Source of the DNA: an uncultured Jannaschia sp.
Lineage (GTDB): Bacteria > Pseudomonadota > Alphaproteobacteria > Rhodobacterales > Rhodobacteraceae
Length of the DNA: 64,000 bases
Assembly (NCBI GenBank): GCA_947494145.1
Contig: CANLTZ010000007.1
Span: 174,551-238,550, forward strand
Direction of reading: 5' to 3'
Part shown: piece by piece, positions 34,030 to 42,834 of the stretch
Position numbering within the stretch: position 1 is the stretch's first letter
Layout of the letters: each line of letters opens with the position of its first letter
Notes under the pieces: model-generated
The model's input: the letters and a program-made list of their open reading frames with translations, nothing else
Told to the model about the DNA's origin: nothing
Database searches by the model: none
Made by a program: the position numbers and the translations under genes

Positions 34030-34840
34030 GCGCCACGCCCAGATAGGCGTCGATCACGTCCTGATTGTTGCGCACCTCGTCCGGGGTGCCGTCCCCGATC
34101 TTGCGACCGTAATCCATGACGACCACACGGTCCGACAGGTCCATGACCACGCCCATATCATGCTCGATCAGCGCAATCGTGGTGCCGAATTCGTCGTTCA
34201 CGTCCAGGATAAAGCGGGACATGTCCTCCTTTTCCTCGACATTCATCCCGGCCATGGGCTCATCAAGCAGCAAAAGGCTCGGCTCCGCCGCCAGGGCGCG
34301 GGCCAGTTCAACCCGCTTCTTCAAGCCATAGGGCAGGCGGCCCACGGGTGTCTTGCGGATCGACTGAATTTCCAGGAAGTCGATGACACGCTCGACGGCG
34401 GCGCGGTTCTCGACCTCCTCGCGCTCGGCCTTTCCCCACCAGACAGCCTGCCGGAACATGCCGGTCTTCATGTGGCCCAACCGCCCGGTCATGACGTTGT
34501 CGAGCACGCTCATCCCTTCGAACAGCGCGATATTCTGAAAGGTCCGCGCAATGCCCTGCCGAGCGACCTGATAGGGCTTCAACGGTGCCCGCTTGGCGCC
34601 GCGAAACCAAACCTCGCCCTCCTGCGGGACATAGAAGCCCGAAATCACGTTTAGCATCGAAGACTTGCCCGCCCCGTTGGGCCCGATAATGGCGCGGATT
34701 TCACCTTCGCGGATATCGAACGAGATATCCTTGATCGCCTCGACCCCGCCGAAGCGCAGCGTGATGTTGCGCAAATCCATGACCGTCCCGCCTATGGTGC
34801 GGCCGTCGGGTGTGGTGAAGCTCTCGGGTTGGGCATTCAT
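34022..34840 (-). CDS. livG: Branched-chain-type ABC transporter ATPase, LivG-like
   Basis: A 272-residue ABC ATPase. Walker A is GPNGAGKSSMLNVI, followed by the LivG-specific RTFQNIALFEGMSVLDNVM. The signature region is LPYGLKKRVELARAL, Walker B LLLLDEPMAGMN and the switch His is in ALIEHDMGVVMDLSDRV. AGGAGG precedes the ATG at 34840; the frame is open further upstream only through a dispersed repeat. Together with livF, livH, livM and livK it makes a complete importer. Upstream lie a CtrA-type box and a palindrome that could serve an internal promoter. Confidence 0.92.
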   Translation of the reverse strand: MNAQPESFTTPDGRTIGGTVMDLRNITLRFGGVEAIKDISFDIREGEIRAIIGPNGAGKSSMLNVISGFYVPQEGEVWFRGAKRAPLKPYQVARQGIARTFQNIALFEGMSVLDNVMTGRLGHMKTGMFRQAVWWGKAEREEVENRAAVERVIDFLEIQSIRKTPVGRLPYGLKKRVELARALAAEPSLLLLDEPMAGMNVEEKEDMSRFILDVNDEFGTTIALIEHDMGVVMDLSDRVVVMDYGRKIGDGTPDEVRNNQDVIDAYLGVAHD

Positions 34841-34897
34841 CGGAAAGCCTCCTGATGCAATGGGGCAAAAACGGGGAGACGGGGCGCCGCGCCCCTG

Positions 34898-34919
34898 CTT
34901 CTTCCTGGCAAAAATATCC
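34898..34919 (-). repeat. Stem-loop/tail dispersed repeat, copy E3
   Basis: On the minus strand the tail GGATATTTTTGCCAGGAAG is present. A GC palindrome (GGGGCGCCGCGCCCC, 34881-34895) lies on the opposite side of the tail from other copies. Confidence 0.7.
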
Positions 34920-34976
34920 ATAGCGCCACGCTGGCCAGGCGGGGTGACGATGCCCCGTCAGGCGCATCCGTCGCTG

Positions 34977-35013
34977 TTAACGATGGCTTAACCAATTGTT
35001 TCGCGTGCGAAAC
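34977..35013. promoter_or_regulatory. CtrA-type box plus GTTTCGC-N2-GCGAAAC palindrome upstream of livG
   Basis: TTAA-CGATGGC-TTAA (34977-34991) is followed 6 bases later by GTTTCGC-GT-GCGAAAC (34998-35013). The palindrome and its flanks are identical over 22 bases to the second site before pheT, and the spacing to the TTAA box is the same. It lies between P5 and livG in the Liv operon, about 140 bp before the livG ATG. Confidence 0.65.
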
Positions 35014-35015
35014 AT

Positions 35016-35702
35016 TCATGGCCGCCCCTCCTGCTCTTGCAGGCGCCGCTTGCCCGCCAGAAGCGAGGTGCCGCCGCAATCGGGCACCCCCGCCCGTTCG
35101 CTTACAGCGGAGCGAAAGAACGCCCCGTCATGAGTCACGCTGGCCACCACCGGGCAGCCGCGCGGGTTGGGCGCGCCAGACACTACGGCGGCGCGGTCTG
35201 CGCCGCGTGTTTCGATATCGGCATAGCCCCGGTCCAACAGGCCCGCGCGCAGGTCGCGGAAACTGGCTAGAACGGTCTGGCCTTCCTGCGCACTCAGACG
35301 CCGCGCGCCGCGCGCCACGAAGATCTCGCAAATCGCCCGTGTCCCCGCCCGCGTGGGGTATTCCAGCAGATGCAGTTCAAACCGCCCGCCGGGCTGCGCC
35401 CAGATACCTGTGGGCACGATGCGGGCCGATTGCCGCAAAACCTCCAACTGCAGCCGCGTCCCAAGCTGCCCATTGGGCACCCGCCGCGCGATGAAGGTGG
35501 GTGGCCGCTCCACCAACCCCCGCGTGTTCAGCGGCACGTCCGCCTCCACCGCCGCTAGGCAACGGCCATGCAAGTCCTGCCACTCGTCGCTAAGCGTCGC
35601 GGCAGTTGCAGCACTGGCGAGAAGCGTCATCCAACAAAGTAGAATCGTCGCAGTTATCGCGTCTTTCGTGACGCTGAAAAGTCTGCCCTGATTTGTGTGC
35701 AT
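35016..35702 (-). CDS. Secreted Cys-motif protein P5 in the Liv operon
   Basis: A 228-residue exported protein. From the ATG at 35702 the leader contains a hydrophobic core (ITATILLCWMTLLASAATA). The mature part begins TLSDEWQDLHGRCLAAVEADVPLNTRGLVERP (in parts), shared in plan with P1 and P2. It ends with a basic, Gln-rich tail after VPDCGGTSLLAGKRR. The longer frame to 35948 is less likely because the signal peptide would be buried. It lies between the acyl-CoA synthetase (242-bp gap) and livG. The function is unknown. Confidence 0.7.
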   Translation of the reverse strand: MHTNQGRLFSVTKDAITATILLCWMTLLASAATAATLSDEWQDLHGRCLAAVEADVPLNTRGLVERPPTFIARRVPNGQLGTRLQLEVLRQSARIVPTGIWAQPGGRFELHLLEYPTRAGTRAICEIFVARGARRLSAQEGQTVLASFRDLRAGLLDRGYADIETRGADRAAVVSGAPNPRGCPVVASVTHDGAFFRSAVSERAGVPDCGGTSLLAGKRRLQEQEGRP

Positions 35703-35944
35703 GCGACATCGGCGAACGCTGTGATCAATGGGAGAGGCGACCAATAAGGATCGGCCGACATGTCCCAAATTTCTTTGAGATTTGACCTCTTCGCGCATCG
35801 TATTGTCCGAGAGTCCAAGGCGCGCGATGATAGTGAACAAGCGACATTTGAAAAGGTCTGCGTAGCGCAATGTGTCCCGCCTATGAGCGTCGGCGCGACC
35901 GCTCGGACCCGTTTCGTCAGGTGGTGGGACGAGATCGGCTGACC

Positions 35945-37891
35945 TCACTCCGCCGCCTCCAACACTTTCGCCTTCACCGGCACAACGGACGCATCCACCA
36001 ATTCCAGTGTCGCGCGGATCTTGCCCTTGCGGCCGTCTTCATAGGTGACTTCGGTCTCGGTATAGACCTCGCCTTTCCCGCCATAGAGCGCGTCGATCAG
36101 GTCGGCGTATTTCTCCTCGATGATGCGGCGGCGGACCTTTTGGGTGCGCGTCAACTCATCGTCATCCGCATCGAGCTGCTTGTGCAGCACCAGAAAGCGG
36201 TGGACCTGACAACCAGACAACATCTCATCCTCGGCCACGGATTTATTCACCGCCTCGACGTGGGATTTCATGATCTCCAGCACGCGGGGGTGGCCCGCAA
36301 GCTCCTGATAGGAGGCATAGGCGATGTTGTTGCGCTCCGCCCAGTTCCCCACCGCCGTCAGGTCGATGTTCAGAAATGCCACGCAACGGTCGCGTTCATT
36401 GCCAAAGACCACGGCCTCGTAGACCTCGGGGAAGAACTTCAGCTTATTTTCCACGAATTTCGGCGCGAACAAAGCGCCGGACGCCATCTTCCCCACATCC
36501 TTGGCGCGGTCGATGATCCGCAGATGTCCGGTGCTATCCTCGATAAAGCCCGCATCGCCCGTGGCGACCCAACCTTCCGCATCCTTGGTGGATGCCGTGC
36601 TTTCGGGGTTCTTGAAGTATTCCTGGAATGTCCCGGGTGAGCGGTAAAAGACCTCCCCATTCTCGGCGATTTTCAACTCCACCCCCGGCGTGGGCGTGCC
36701 GACTGTGTCGGACCGGACTTCGTGGTCCTTCTGCTGGGTGATAAACACAGACGCTTCGGTCTGACCGTAAAGCTGTTTCAGGTTGATCCCGATGGAGCGG
36801 TAGAAATCGAACAGTTCAGGCCCGATGGCTTCCCCCGCAGTATAGCCCACGCGCACCCGGCTGAGGCCCAGTGTGTTCTTCAACGGCCCGAAGACCAGCA
36901 CTTCGTTCAGCCGGTACTTCAGACGGTCCATGAACCCCACCGGCTCCCCATCCAGCAGTTTGGGGCCCACCACTTTGGCATGGGCCATGGCCCGGTCGAA
37001 CAGCCGCTTTTTGAACGGGCTCGCATCTTCCATGCGGATCATGACGTTGGTCAGCTGCGTCTCGAACACGCGGGGCGGGGCGAAATAGTATGTCGGCCCG
37101 ATCTCGCGCAGGTCGTGCATGACGGTGTCCGCGCTTTCGGGGCAGTTCACGCAGAAGCCCGTGACCATGGCCTGGCCCACCGAAAAAATGAAATCGCCCA
37201 CCCAGGCCATGGGCAGATAGGCCAGCACCTCGTCGGTCTGACGCAGCCCGTCGAATTCCGACGACGCCTTGGACGTCGCCACAATATTGTCGTGGCTCAA
37301 CACTACACCCTTCGGCTTACCCGTGGTCCCAGACGTATACAGCATCACACAGGTCGTGGCGCCGGTCTGTTGCGCGCGCCGCCGCTCCATCTCGGCTCGG
37401 TCGGCCTTGCGGCCCGCTTCGCGCAGCTCCGCCATCGACGACATGTGTTCATGGTCGTATTTCCGCAGGCCGCGCGCGTCGAGATAGACCATGTGGCGCA
37501 GCCCCTCGATCCGGTCCTGCACCTCCAACACCTTGTCGACCTGTTCCTGGTCGGCGGCGATCACGAACTTGGCCGAGCAATGGCCCAGAACATACGCGAT
37601 CTCTTCGCCCACAGCGTCTTGATAAAGCGGCACCGGGATGCCGCCCGCGCATTGCGCCGCCACCATGGACATATAAAGCTCAGGTCGGTTGCGCCCGATG
37701 ACGGCGACATGTTCCCCGATTTCGACGCCCAGGGAGATGAGGCCCAAAGCCATTTCCTCGATCTCGGATTTGGCACTGGTCCAGGTCCATTCCTGCCAGA
37801 TGCCGAATTCCTTCTCGCGGTAGGCTGGCGCGCCGCCATAATCACGCGCATTCCGGTCCATGTAATCTGGAATCGTTCGCAGATCGCTCAT
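35945..37891 (-). CDS. Long-chain acyl-CoA synthetase (AMP-binding, FadD15-like)
   Basis: A 648-residue adenylate-forming ligase producing acyl-CoA from a fatty or aromatic acid. The AMP-binding motif is MLYTSGTTGKPKGVVLSHDN, with further motifs KQLYGQTEASVFITQQ and WVATGDAGFIEDSTGHLRIIDRAKDV, and the C-terminal basic Lys region. The N-terminal MSDLRTIPDYMDRNARDYGGAPAY is typical of the group found upstream of Liv-type ABC genes in proteobacteria. It heads the minus-strand operon that ends with livF at 25342. The pairing suggests uptake of a carboxylic acid followed by CoA activation. Confidence 0.9.
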   Translation of the reverse strand: MSDLRTIPDYMDRNARDYGGAPAYREKEFGIWQEWTWTSAKSEIEEMALGLISLGVEIGEHVAVIGRNRPELYMSMVAAQCAGGIPVPLYQDAVGEEIAYVLGHCSAKFVIAADQEQVDKVLEVQDRIEGLRHMVYLDARGLRKYDHEHMSSMAELREAGRKADRAEMERRRAQQTGATTCVMLYTSGTTGKPKGVVLSHDNIVATSKASSEFDGLRQTDEVLAYLPMAWVGDFIFSVGQAMVTGFCVNCPESADTVMHDLREIGPTYYFAPPRVFETQLTNVMIRMEDASPFKKRLFDRAMAHAKVVGPKLLDGEPVGFMDRLKYRLNEVLVFGPLKNTLGLSRVRVGYTAGEAIGPELFDFYRSIGINLKQLYGQTEASVFITQQKDHEVRSDTVGTPTPGVELKIAENGEVFYRSPGTFQEYFKNPESTASTKDAEGWVATGDAGFIEDSTGHLRIIDRAKDVGKMASGALFAPKFVENKLKFFPEVYEAVVFGNERDRCVAFLNIDLTAVGNWAERNNIAYASYQELAGHPRVLEIMKSHVEAVNKSVAEDEMLSGCQVHRFLVLHKQLDADDDELTRTQKVRRRIIEEKYADLIDALYGGKGEVYTETEVTYEDGRKGKIRATLELVDASVVPVKAKVLEAAE

Positions 37892-38278
37892 GAAGTCCTC
37901 CCCAGGACAGCGCCGTCTGTCCCGGCACTATGCTGCGCGCACCATCGCGGGCGATTCCTTCCAGGGTGTTTCCGAATCCTAACGAATTGTAACAGTCGCG
38001 CAGCGCCTATTTCCGGCCCTGAAGCGTGTCCTATCCGGTCCAGAATACCGGCATGGCGCGAAATGCCCGGGCCTAGTGACAGATGTAAATCGGCGCGGCG
38101 AATCCCGAGGCGCTCGTCTGCAGCTCCAGGCGGTTCGTTCTGCGGACCGCTCTCGCCCCCGATTGCTTCTGGTGGGTGGGCGTCCCCGAATATCGATGAA
38201 TTTCGTCCGTATCTTGCACCAGAACCCTTTTTTACCTGTCTTTTTGCAGCCGCAAGGCTCCAGACTGACGCGAGGACA
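37892..38278. other. Divergent promoter region between acyl-CoA synthetase and RTX protein
   Basis: About 390 bp with no gene. It must hold the main promoter of the Liv operon on the minus strand and that of the RTX gene on the plus strand. An A/T-rich spot (ACGAATTGTAACAG, 37981-37994) stands out. No clear operator is recognised. Confidence 0.5.
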
Positions 38279-39163
38279 ATGGTCATGGGAAAGGCGAAGT
38301 TCATGCATGAAGTGTTTGGCACTGACGAAGGCGAATTGGTCCTGGGCTCCTGGCGCTTCGATTTCATCGATGGCGGCGGCGGGGACGACACCATCTATGG
38401 CGGCTCGGGCCGCGACACGATCTATGGTGGCGATGGCGACGACCGAATTCTGACGGGTGCGGGCCCGGACATCGTTTATGGCGGCAATGGCGACGACGTC
38501 ATCATCGACACTTGGAACAAAGGCGGTGTCGAGGTGCTGCATGGCGGTGCCGGAAACGATATTATCCGCGCGCTTTTCAGCGACACGCTCGGTCCTTACG
38601 GGGCATATTCGGAATGTTGGATGTTCGGCGGCTCTGGCAATGACCGCATGTATGCCGCCGAAGGCTGTACGACATTTTTCTACGGCGGTTCCGGCCGGGA
38701 CGTCATGGTCATGTCCGCCTATGGCGGCGGCGAGGCATATGGCGGGGCGGGAAACGACCTTCTCATGTCCGAGGCGAGACACCGCATCAACGAAGAGGCC
38801 GACTTCTGCAGCAGGGACGCGCCAGGTGCGAATGTGACCATGCATGGCGGTCGGGGCAATGACGTGATGTACGGCTATTCTGCGAATTTCGACACATTCG
38901 TATTTGAACCCGGTGATGGCCGTGACGTGATAAGGAACCTTGGGATCGGAGAATACGCCCCCCAAGATCGGATCGACTTGACCGCCTTCGCCTTCGATAT
39001 GACCGCCGAAGAAGTCTATCAGACTTATGCCATCGACCGTGGCGATAGGATTGTGCTGAACTTCGGCGAGGATGGGCAGTTGGTTATTCGCGATTATGAC
39101 TATGATCGCGTCATAATTCCGGACCTGACCGCGCAAGACGTGATTGATGCATTGATCCTCTGA
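38279..39163 (+). CDS. RTX (hemolysin-type calcium-binding repeat) protein
   Basis: A 294-residue protein starting MVMGKAKFMHEVFGTDEG. Several nonapeptide repeats GGxGxDxxx (GGGGDDTIYGGSGRDTIYGG, YGGNGDDVII, HGGAGNDIIR, FGGSGNDRMY, YGGAGNDLLM, HGGRGNDVMY) form a calcium-binding beta roll. The C-terminal part (FVFEPGDGRDVIRNLG, DRIDLTAF, DRIVLNFGEDGQLVI) is the usual RTX tail. It has no signal peptide, as expected for type I secretion through a C-terminal signal. No enzymatic domain is visible. GAGGA stands before the two candidate ATGs (38279 and 38285). The secretion genes are not in the window. Confidence 0.85.
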   Translation: MVMGKAKFMHEVFGTDEGELVLGSWRFDFIDGGGGDDTIYGGSGRDTIYGGDGDDRILTGAGPDIVYGGNGDDVIIDTWNKGGVEVLHGGAGNDIIRALFSDTLGPYGAYSECWMFGGSGNDRMYAAEGCTTFFYGGSGRDVMVMSAYGGGEAYGGAGNDLLMSEARHRINEEADFCSRDAPGANVTMHGGRGNDVMYGYSANFDTFVFEPGDGRDVIRNLGIGEYAPQDRIDLTAFAFDMTAEEVYQTYAIDRGDRIVLNFGEDGQLVIRDYDYDRVIIPDLTAQDVIDALIL

Positions 39164-39357
39164 GGGTGATCGTCCAATCGCGCCGCGGCTTGCTTGCTGC
39201 ATGCGTTCATCTGGGGCGCCTCTGGCTAGGCCGGGAAAAATGGGCGCTGCTATCTGACTTGGGGTTCGGTGCTCGCAACTGTGTACTCTGTTGGGGTATG
39301 GCGCGCGGCATTTGCGACGCCGGTTTGGGGTGATACGTTCTGTCCCCAGGGGGGGAT

Positions 39358-41262
39358 ATGAGCGACCGCAGAGCCATCACAGCGCGATTGACCCAGGCGG
39401 GCCTGAACCTGATCGGCCAGGCTTTGTCGATCTACGATGCCGACCTGCGCCTTGCGGTCTCCAACCGCATGTATGCAACGATGTTCGACCTACCCGACCG
39501 CCTCACCAAACCCGGCGCCACCTTCGCCGATACGATCCGCTTCCTGACCGAGCGCGGCGAATACGGGCCCATCGACGATGTAGAAGCCAGCGTCGCGGAA
39601 CGCGTGGCCCAGGCCCGCACATTTGAACCCCACTACCTCGAACGCACGCGCCCCACGGGCCAGGTCATCGCCGTCGAAGGCTCGCCTCTGCCGCAGGGCG
39701 GCTGGGTCACGGTCTATACCGATATCACCGCGATCAAGGCGCAGGAACGGCTGCTGCGCGCCCGGTCCGAGACGCTGTCCGAGCAGCTTCTGGCCCGCGC
39801 CGAGGAGTTGAGCCTGGCCAACCGCGAACTGGCCGCGTCCAACGCAGCCCTCGATCAGGCCCGCCGCGATGCTACCGACATGGCCGCACGCATCCGCCTG
39901 ACGACCGAGATGCTGCCCGCCCATATCGCCCGCCTGGATCGCGACCGACGCTATACGTTTTCCAACCGCAGGCTCGCCGCCGTAATGCCGGGCACCGCCG
40001 CCGACATCGTCGGTCGCACCATGGAAGACGCCCTTGGTTCCCAAACCTATGCCCAGACCAGCCCGCATCTGACGCGGGCGCTAGAGGGTGAGGCCTCCGT
40101 CTTCGAAATCACGCACGAACCATCATCCCGCCGCATCCGCGTCAGCTTCACGCCCGAGCGGGAAGGCGGTGAGGTGATCGGCGTCTATGCCCTGTCCGTC
40201 GATATCACCGAAGAAGCCCAGGCCCGCGCCGCCCTGGCTCAATCCGCGGGGCGCCAAGTGGCCGCGCAACTCACCTCTGGCATGGCCCATGACTTCGCCA
40301 ATCTGCTGACGGTGATCCTGGGCCTCAAGGACAAGCTCACTCATATGGACTTGCCCGGACCGGCCCGCGAAGCGGTCGATGCCATCGGGGTTGCCGCCAC
40401 GCGGGGCGGCGCGCTCATCGATCAGATCGCCTCGCTATCGGGCCCCCGCGACTTGCGGCCGCGTGCCACGGATCTGCGCGCCTTCCTGTCGGAAGTCGCC
40501 GTCCTGGGCGGTGCATCCCTGTCTGAGGGCGTCACACTCCATTGGCAGGTGGAGGGTCTGGACGCCCCCGTGCTGCTGGACCCAGATGCCCTGCGCGATG
40601 CGGCGCTGAACCTGATCCTAAACGCCCGTGACGCAATTGGCGCGGCCCAAGGCACCATCACGCTGACAGCCCGCCCCGTCCGTGACACTTGGATCGAGAT
40701 CGAGGTGGCCGATACCGGCCCCGGCTTTTCCCCCCAGGCGCTTAAACAGGGGTTGGAGCCGTTCTTCACCGAAAAAGGCGAAGACGGTACCGGCCTGGGC
40801 CTGTCCATGGTTTATGATGTCGTCAAATTGGCAGGCGGGCGCACGCGCCTGGGCGTGGCGCCCGGTGGCGGGGCCCTCGTGACCCTGCGCTTGCCGCTGC
40901 GCCAGCCGCCGCCGGGTCTGAAACCCACTATGGTCCTGCTGGTGGAAGACGCGCCCCATATCCGCGAAGCCGTGCGCGACCGGCTCGTGGCTGCGGGCCA
41001 TTCCGTTTTGGAAGCGGGCGGCGTGGCGGAAGCCTATGACCTGCTCGACATCGACGGCATTGGTCTGGTTCTGTCAGACATCATGCTCAAGACGCACCAA
41101 AACGGCCTCGACATCGCCCGCCATGCCAGCGACCGGGCCTTGCCCGTGGCTTTGATGACATCGCTTCAACCCGATGCCCCGCTCTACCGCGAAGCCGCCG
41201 CCCAATGGCCTGTCCTGCGCAAACCTTTCTCGGTCGAAAAGCTCTCGGCGGTCCTGGCATGA
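39358..41262 (+). CDS. Hybrid histidine kinase (PAS - coiled coil - PAS - HisKA - HATPase - REC)
   Basis: A 634-residue soluble sensor. Residues about 15-125 form a PAS domain (ALSIYDADLRLAVSNRMYATMF), 130-180 a coiled coil (EELSLANRELAASNAALDQARRD, in parts), and 185-290 a second PAS domain. The His box GMAHDFANLLTVILG has H311. ATPase boxes are LNLILNARDAIG, VADTGPGFS and GTGLGLSMVYDVV. A C-terminal receiver has D574 (LVLSDIMLK), with Lys in RKPFSVEKL. The DFAN form of the His box and the kinase core resemble NtrB-like enzymes. A response-regulator gene follows after 97 bp on the same strand and is the probable partner. Confidence 0.92.
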   Translation: MSDRRAITARLTQAGLNLIGQALSIYDADLRLAVSNRMYATMFDLPDRLTKPGATFADTIRFLTERGEYGPIDDVEASVAERVAQARTFEPHYLERTRPTGQVIAVEGSPLPQGGWVTVYTDITAIKAQERLLRARSETLSEQLLARAEELSLANRELAASNAALDQARRDATDMAARIRLTTEMLPAHIARLDRDRRYTFSNRRLAAVMPGTAADIVGRTMEDALGSQTYAQTSPHLTRALEGEASVFEITHEPSSRRIRVSFTPEREGGEVIGVYALSVDITEEAQARAALAQSAGRQVAAQLTSGMAHDFANLLTVILGLKDKLTHMDLPGPAREAVDAIGVAATRGGALIDQIASLSGPRDLRPRATDLRAFLSEVAVLGGASLSEGVTLHWQVEGLDAPVLLDPDALRDAALNLILNARDAIGAAQGTITLTARPVRDTWIEIEVADTGPGFSPQALKQGLEPFFTEKGEDGTGLGLSMVYDVVKLAGGRTRLGVAPGGGALVTLRLPLRQPPPGLKPTMVLLVEDAPHIREAVRDRLVAAGHSVLEAGGVAEAYDLLDIDGIGLVLSDIMLKTHQNGLDIARHASDRALPVALMTSLQPDAPLYREAAAQWPVLRKPFSVEKLSAVLA

Positions 41263-41278
41263 TCGCGCCGCGCGCCCC

Positions 41279-41300
41279 CTTCATCCTGGTAAAAATACTC
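41279..41300 (-). repeat. Stem-loop/tail dispersed repeat, copy E4
   Basis: On the minus strand the tail reads GAGTATTTTTACCAGGATG. It lies between the kinase and its response regulator. Confidence 0.65.
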
Positions 41301-41359
41301 AACGGCGCTCCGCCAGCCACACGTCGCCACACGGGCCGCGACCCGCGCCCCTCCCAACC

Positions 41360-42049
41360 ATGACCGCCCGAATCGCGATCCTCGACGACGATCCGGTCAT
41401 TCGCGACCTGCTCTCTGACGCGATAAAGGCTGCGGGGATGGAGCCCGCAACCTATGCCCGTGCCGACACGTTCGAGGCCGCTTTGCGCCAGCAGACCCCA
41501 GATGTCTGCCTTGTGGATCTGGGTCTGCCCGACCGCGATGGTCTGGCCGTCGTGTCGCGCCTGGCGCTGGAAGGGGGCGCGGCGATCATCATCATCTCGG
41601 GCCGGGGACAGGTGCAGGACCGGATCACTGGCCTGGAGCTGGGCGCCGACGATTATGTCGTCAAACCCTTCGAGCCTGCCGAAATCGTGGCCCGCATCCG
41701 CGCACGCCTGCGCAAGGCCGCGCCGCCCCAGCGGGCCCGCGCCACCTTTGGGCCCTTCACCGCCGATTTCGATCGGTTCACCCTGACCGGCCCGGATGGT
41801 GAGCAGACGTTCAGCCAGGCCGAGGCAGAAATCCTGCGCCTGTTTCTGGATCGCCCGCGCCGCTTGCTCAGCCGAACCGAGATGCAGGAGGCGTTGGGCG
41901 GCGCGGCCTCCGACAGTTTCGACCGCGCCATGGATGTGCGGATATCGCGACTCCGTGCCAAGCTGGGCGAAGACCCCAAGGACCCCGCACTGATCAAGAC
42001 GATCTATGGCGCGGGGTACATCTTTTTGGGGGATGTCGCCTGGTCTTGA
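41360..42049 (+). CDS. OmpR/PhoB-family response regulator
   Basis: A 229-residue regulator. The receiver domain starts RIAILDDDPVIRDLL, with phospho-accepting D53 (CLVDLGLPDRDG) and the conserved Lys in DDYVVKPFEPAEI. The C-terminal winged helix (FSQAEAEILRLFLDRPRRLLSR, DRAMDVRISRLRAKLGEDP, IKTIYGAGYIF) binds DNA as a dimer. ATG 41360 gives the standard start; the frame is open upstream through a repeat. It follows the kinase at 39358 and the two probably form one signalling system, with the kinase REC domain as an extra relay or regulator. It overlaps the convergent amidotransferase by 46 bp. Confidence 0.92.
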   Translation: MTARIAILDDDPVIRDLLSDAIKAAGMEPATYARADTFEAALRQQTPDVCLVDLGLPDRDGLAVVSRLALEGGAAIIIISGRGQVQDRITGLELGADDYVVKPFEPAEIVARIRARLRKAAPPQRARATFGPFTADFDRFTLTGPDGEQTFSQAEAEILRLFLDRPRRLLSRTEMQEALGGAASDSFDRAMDVRISRLRAKLGEDPKDPALIKTIYGAGYIFLGDVAWS

Positions 42050-42831
42050 CCTGACCCGACAGCACGCGTGAGACTTGAGAAGATGGCGCCCTCCGCCGTG
42101 ATGGTGACCGCCGCGTCTTCGTCCAGAGCGATCCAGTTCTGCGCCACGCCATCCAAAGGCTCTGAGGCGAGGGCCGTGCCGCCATGGTCAAGCTCGGCGC
42201 GCGACAGATAGAGCGTGGGTGCACGTCCGTCACCCGATGCACGGAAGCCTATGATGCGCGCGCCATCGGACATCACGCAGGCAAAGCGGTTGGCCGCCGG
42301 TCCGCCCTGGGCCGTTTCCACCCGGGCGATGGCGCGAGCGGCCGCGCCCAGCGGGTCATCTTCCAGACCCAGATGCAGCATCGTCAGAAAGAAGACCTCG
42401 CTATCCGTCGTGCCTTGGCGCTTTGCATAGAGATCATCTGGCAACGCGGCCTCCAACCCGCGGCGCACGCCATCGAAGCCCGCGATTTGGCCGTTATGGG
42501 CGAAAGACCAGCGGCCATGGGTGAAGGGGTGACAATTGTCGCGGCTGGTGGCGCCCGTGGTGCCTGCGCGCACATGGGCCAGAAACATGCCCGACCGGAT
42601 CACGCGGCAAAGGCTTGGCAGGTTGCCATCCGACCAGGCGGGCAGAACGTCACGATATTGGCCTGGCGCGGCCTCATCCGGCATGTACCAGGCCATGCCG
42701 AAGCCGTCGCCATTGACGGCCAGCTTGGCTTCATGGGCGTGCTGAGACTGCTTGAGCAGCGAATGGCGGGGGCGCGTCACGATCCGCTCCAACGCGATGG
42801 GCGGGCCAGCATATCCGATGAGGCGACACAT
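42004..42831 (-). CDS. Class II glutamine amidotransferase (YafJ/EgtC-like)
   Basis: A 275-residue Ntn-type glutaminase domain. Cys2 directly after the initiator Met (MCRLIGYAG) is the catalytic nucleophile. Other motifs are NGDGFGMAWY, FLAHVRAGTTGATSRDNCHPF and SFAHNGQIAGF, then TTDSEVFFLTML. No synthetase domain is attached. The relatives include EgtC of ergothioneine synthesis, but no egt genes are nearby, so the YafJ type (function unknown) is the safer call. Its 3' end overlaps the response regulator by 46 bp; the small membrane protein gene stops 3 bp upstream of its start. Confidence 0.88.
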   Translation of the reverse strand: MCRLIGYAGPPIALERIVTRPRHSLLKQSQHAHEAKLAVNGDGFGMAWYMPDEAAPGQYRDVLPAWSDGNLPSLCRVIRSGMFLAHVRAGTTGATSRDNCHPFTHGRWSFAHNGQIAGFDGVRRGLEAALPDDLYAKRQGTTDSEVFFLTMLHLGLEDDPLGAAARAIARVETAQGGPAANRFACVMSDGARIIGFRASGDGRAPTLYLSRAELDHGGTALASEPLDGVAQNWIALDEDAAVTITAEGAIFSSLTRAVGSGQDQATSPKKMYPAP

Positions 42832-42834
42832 GGG

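Noticed and set aside
36722..38278. Long plus-strand open frame upstream of the RTX repeats
   Set aside because: It is antisense to the acyl-CoA synthetase and rich in His/Arg/Gly; the RTX protein has its own ribosome binding site at 38271.
38279..39163. CRISPR-like or tandem DNA repeats in the RTX and serralysin genes
   Set aside because: The periodicity comes from GGxGxDxxx protein repeats; DNA repeats are not exact and have no spacers.
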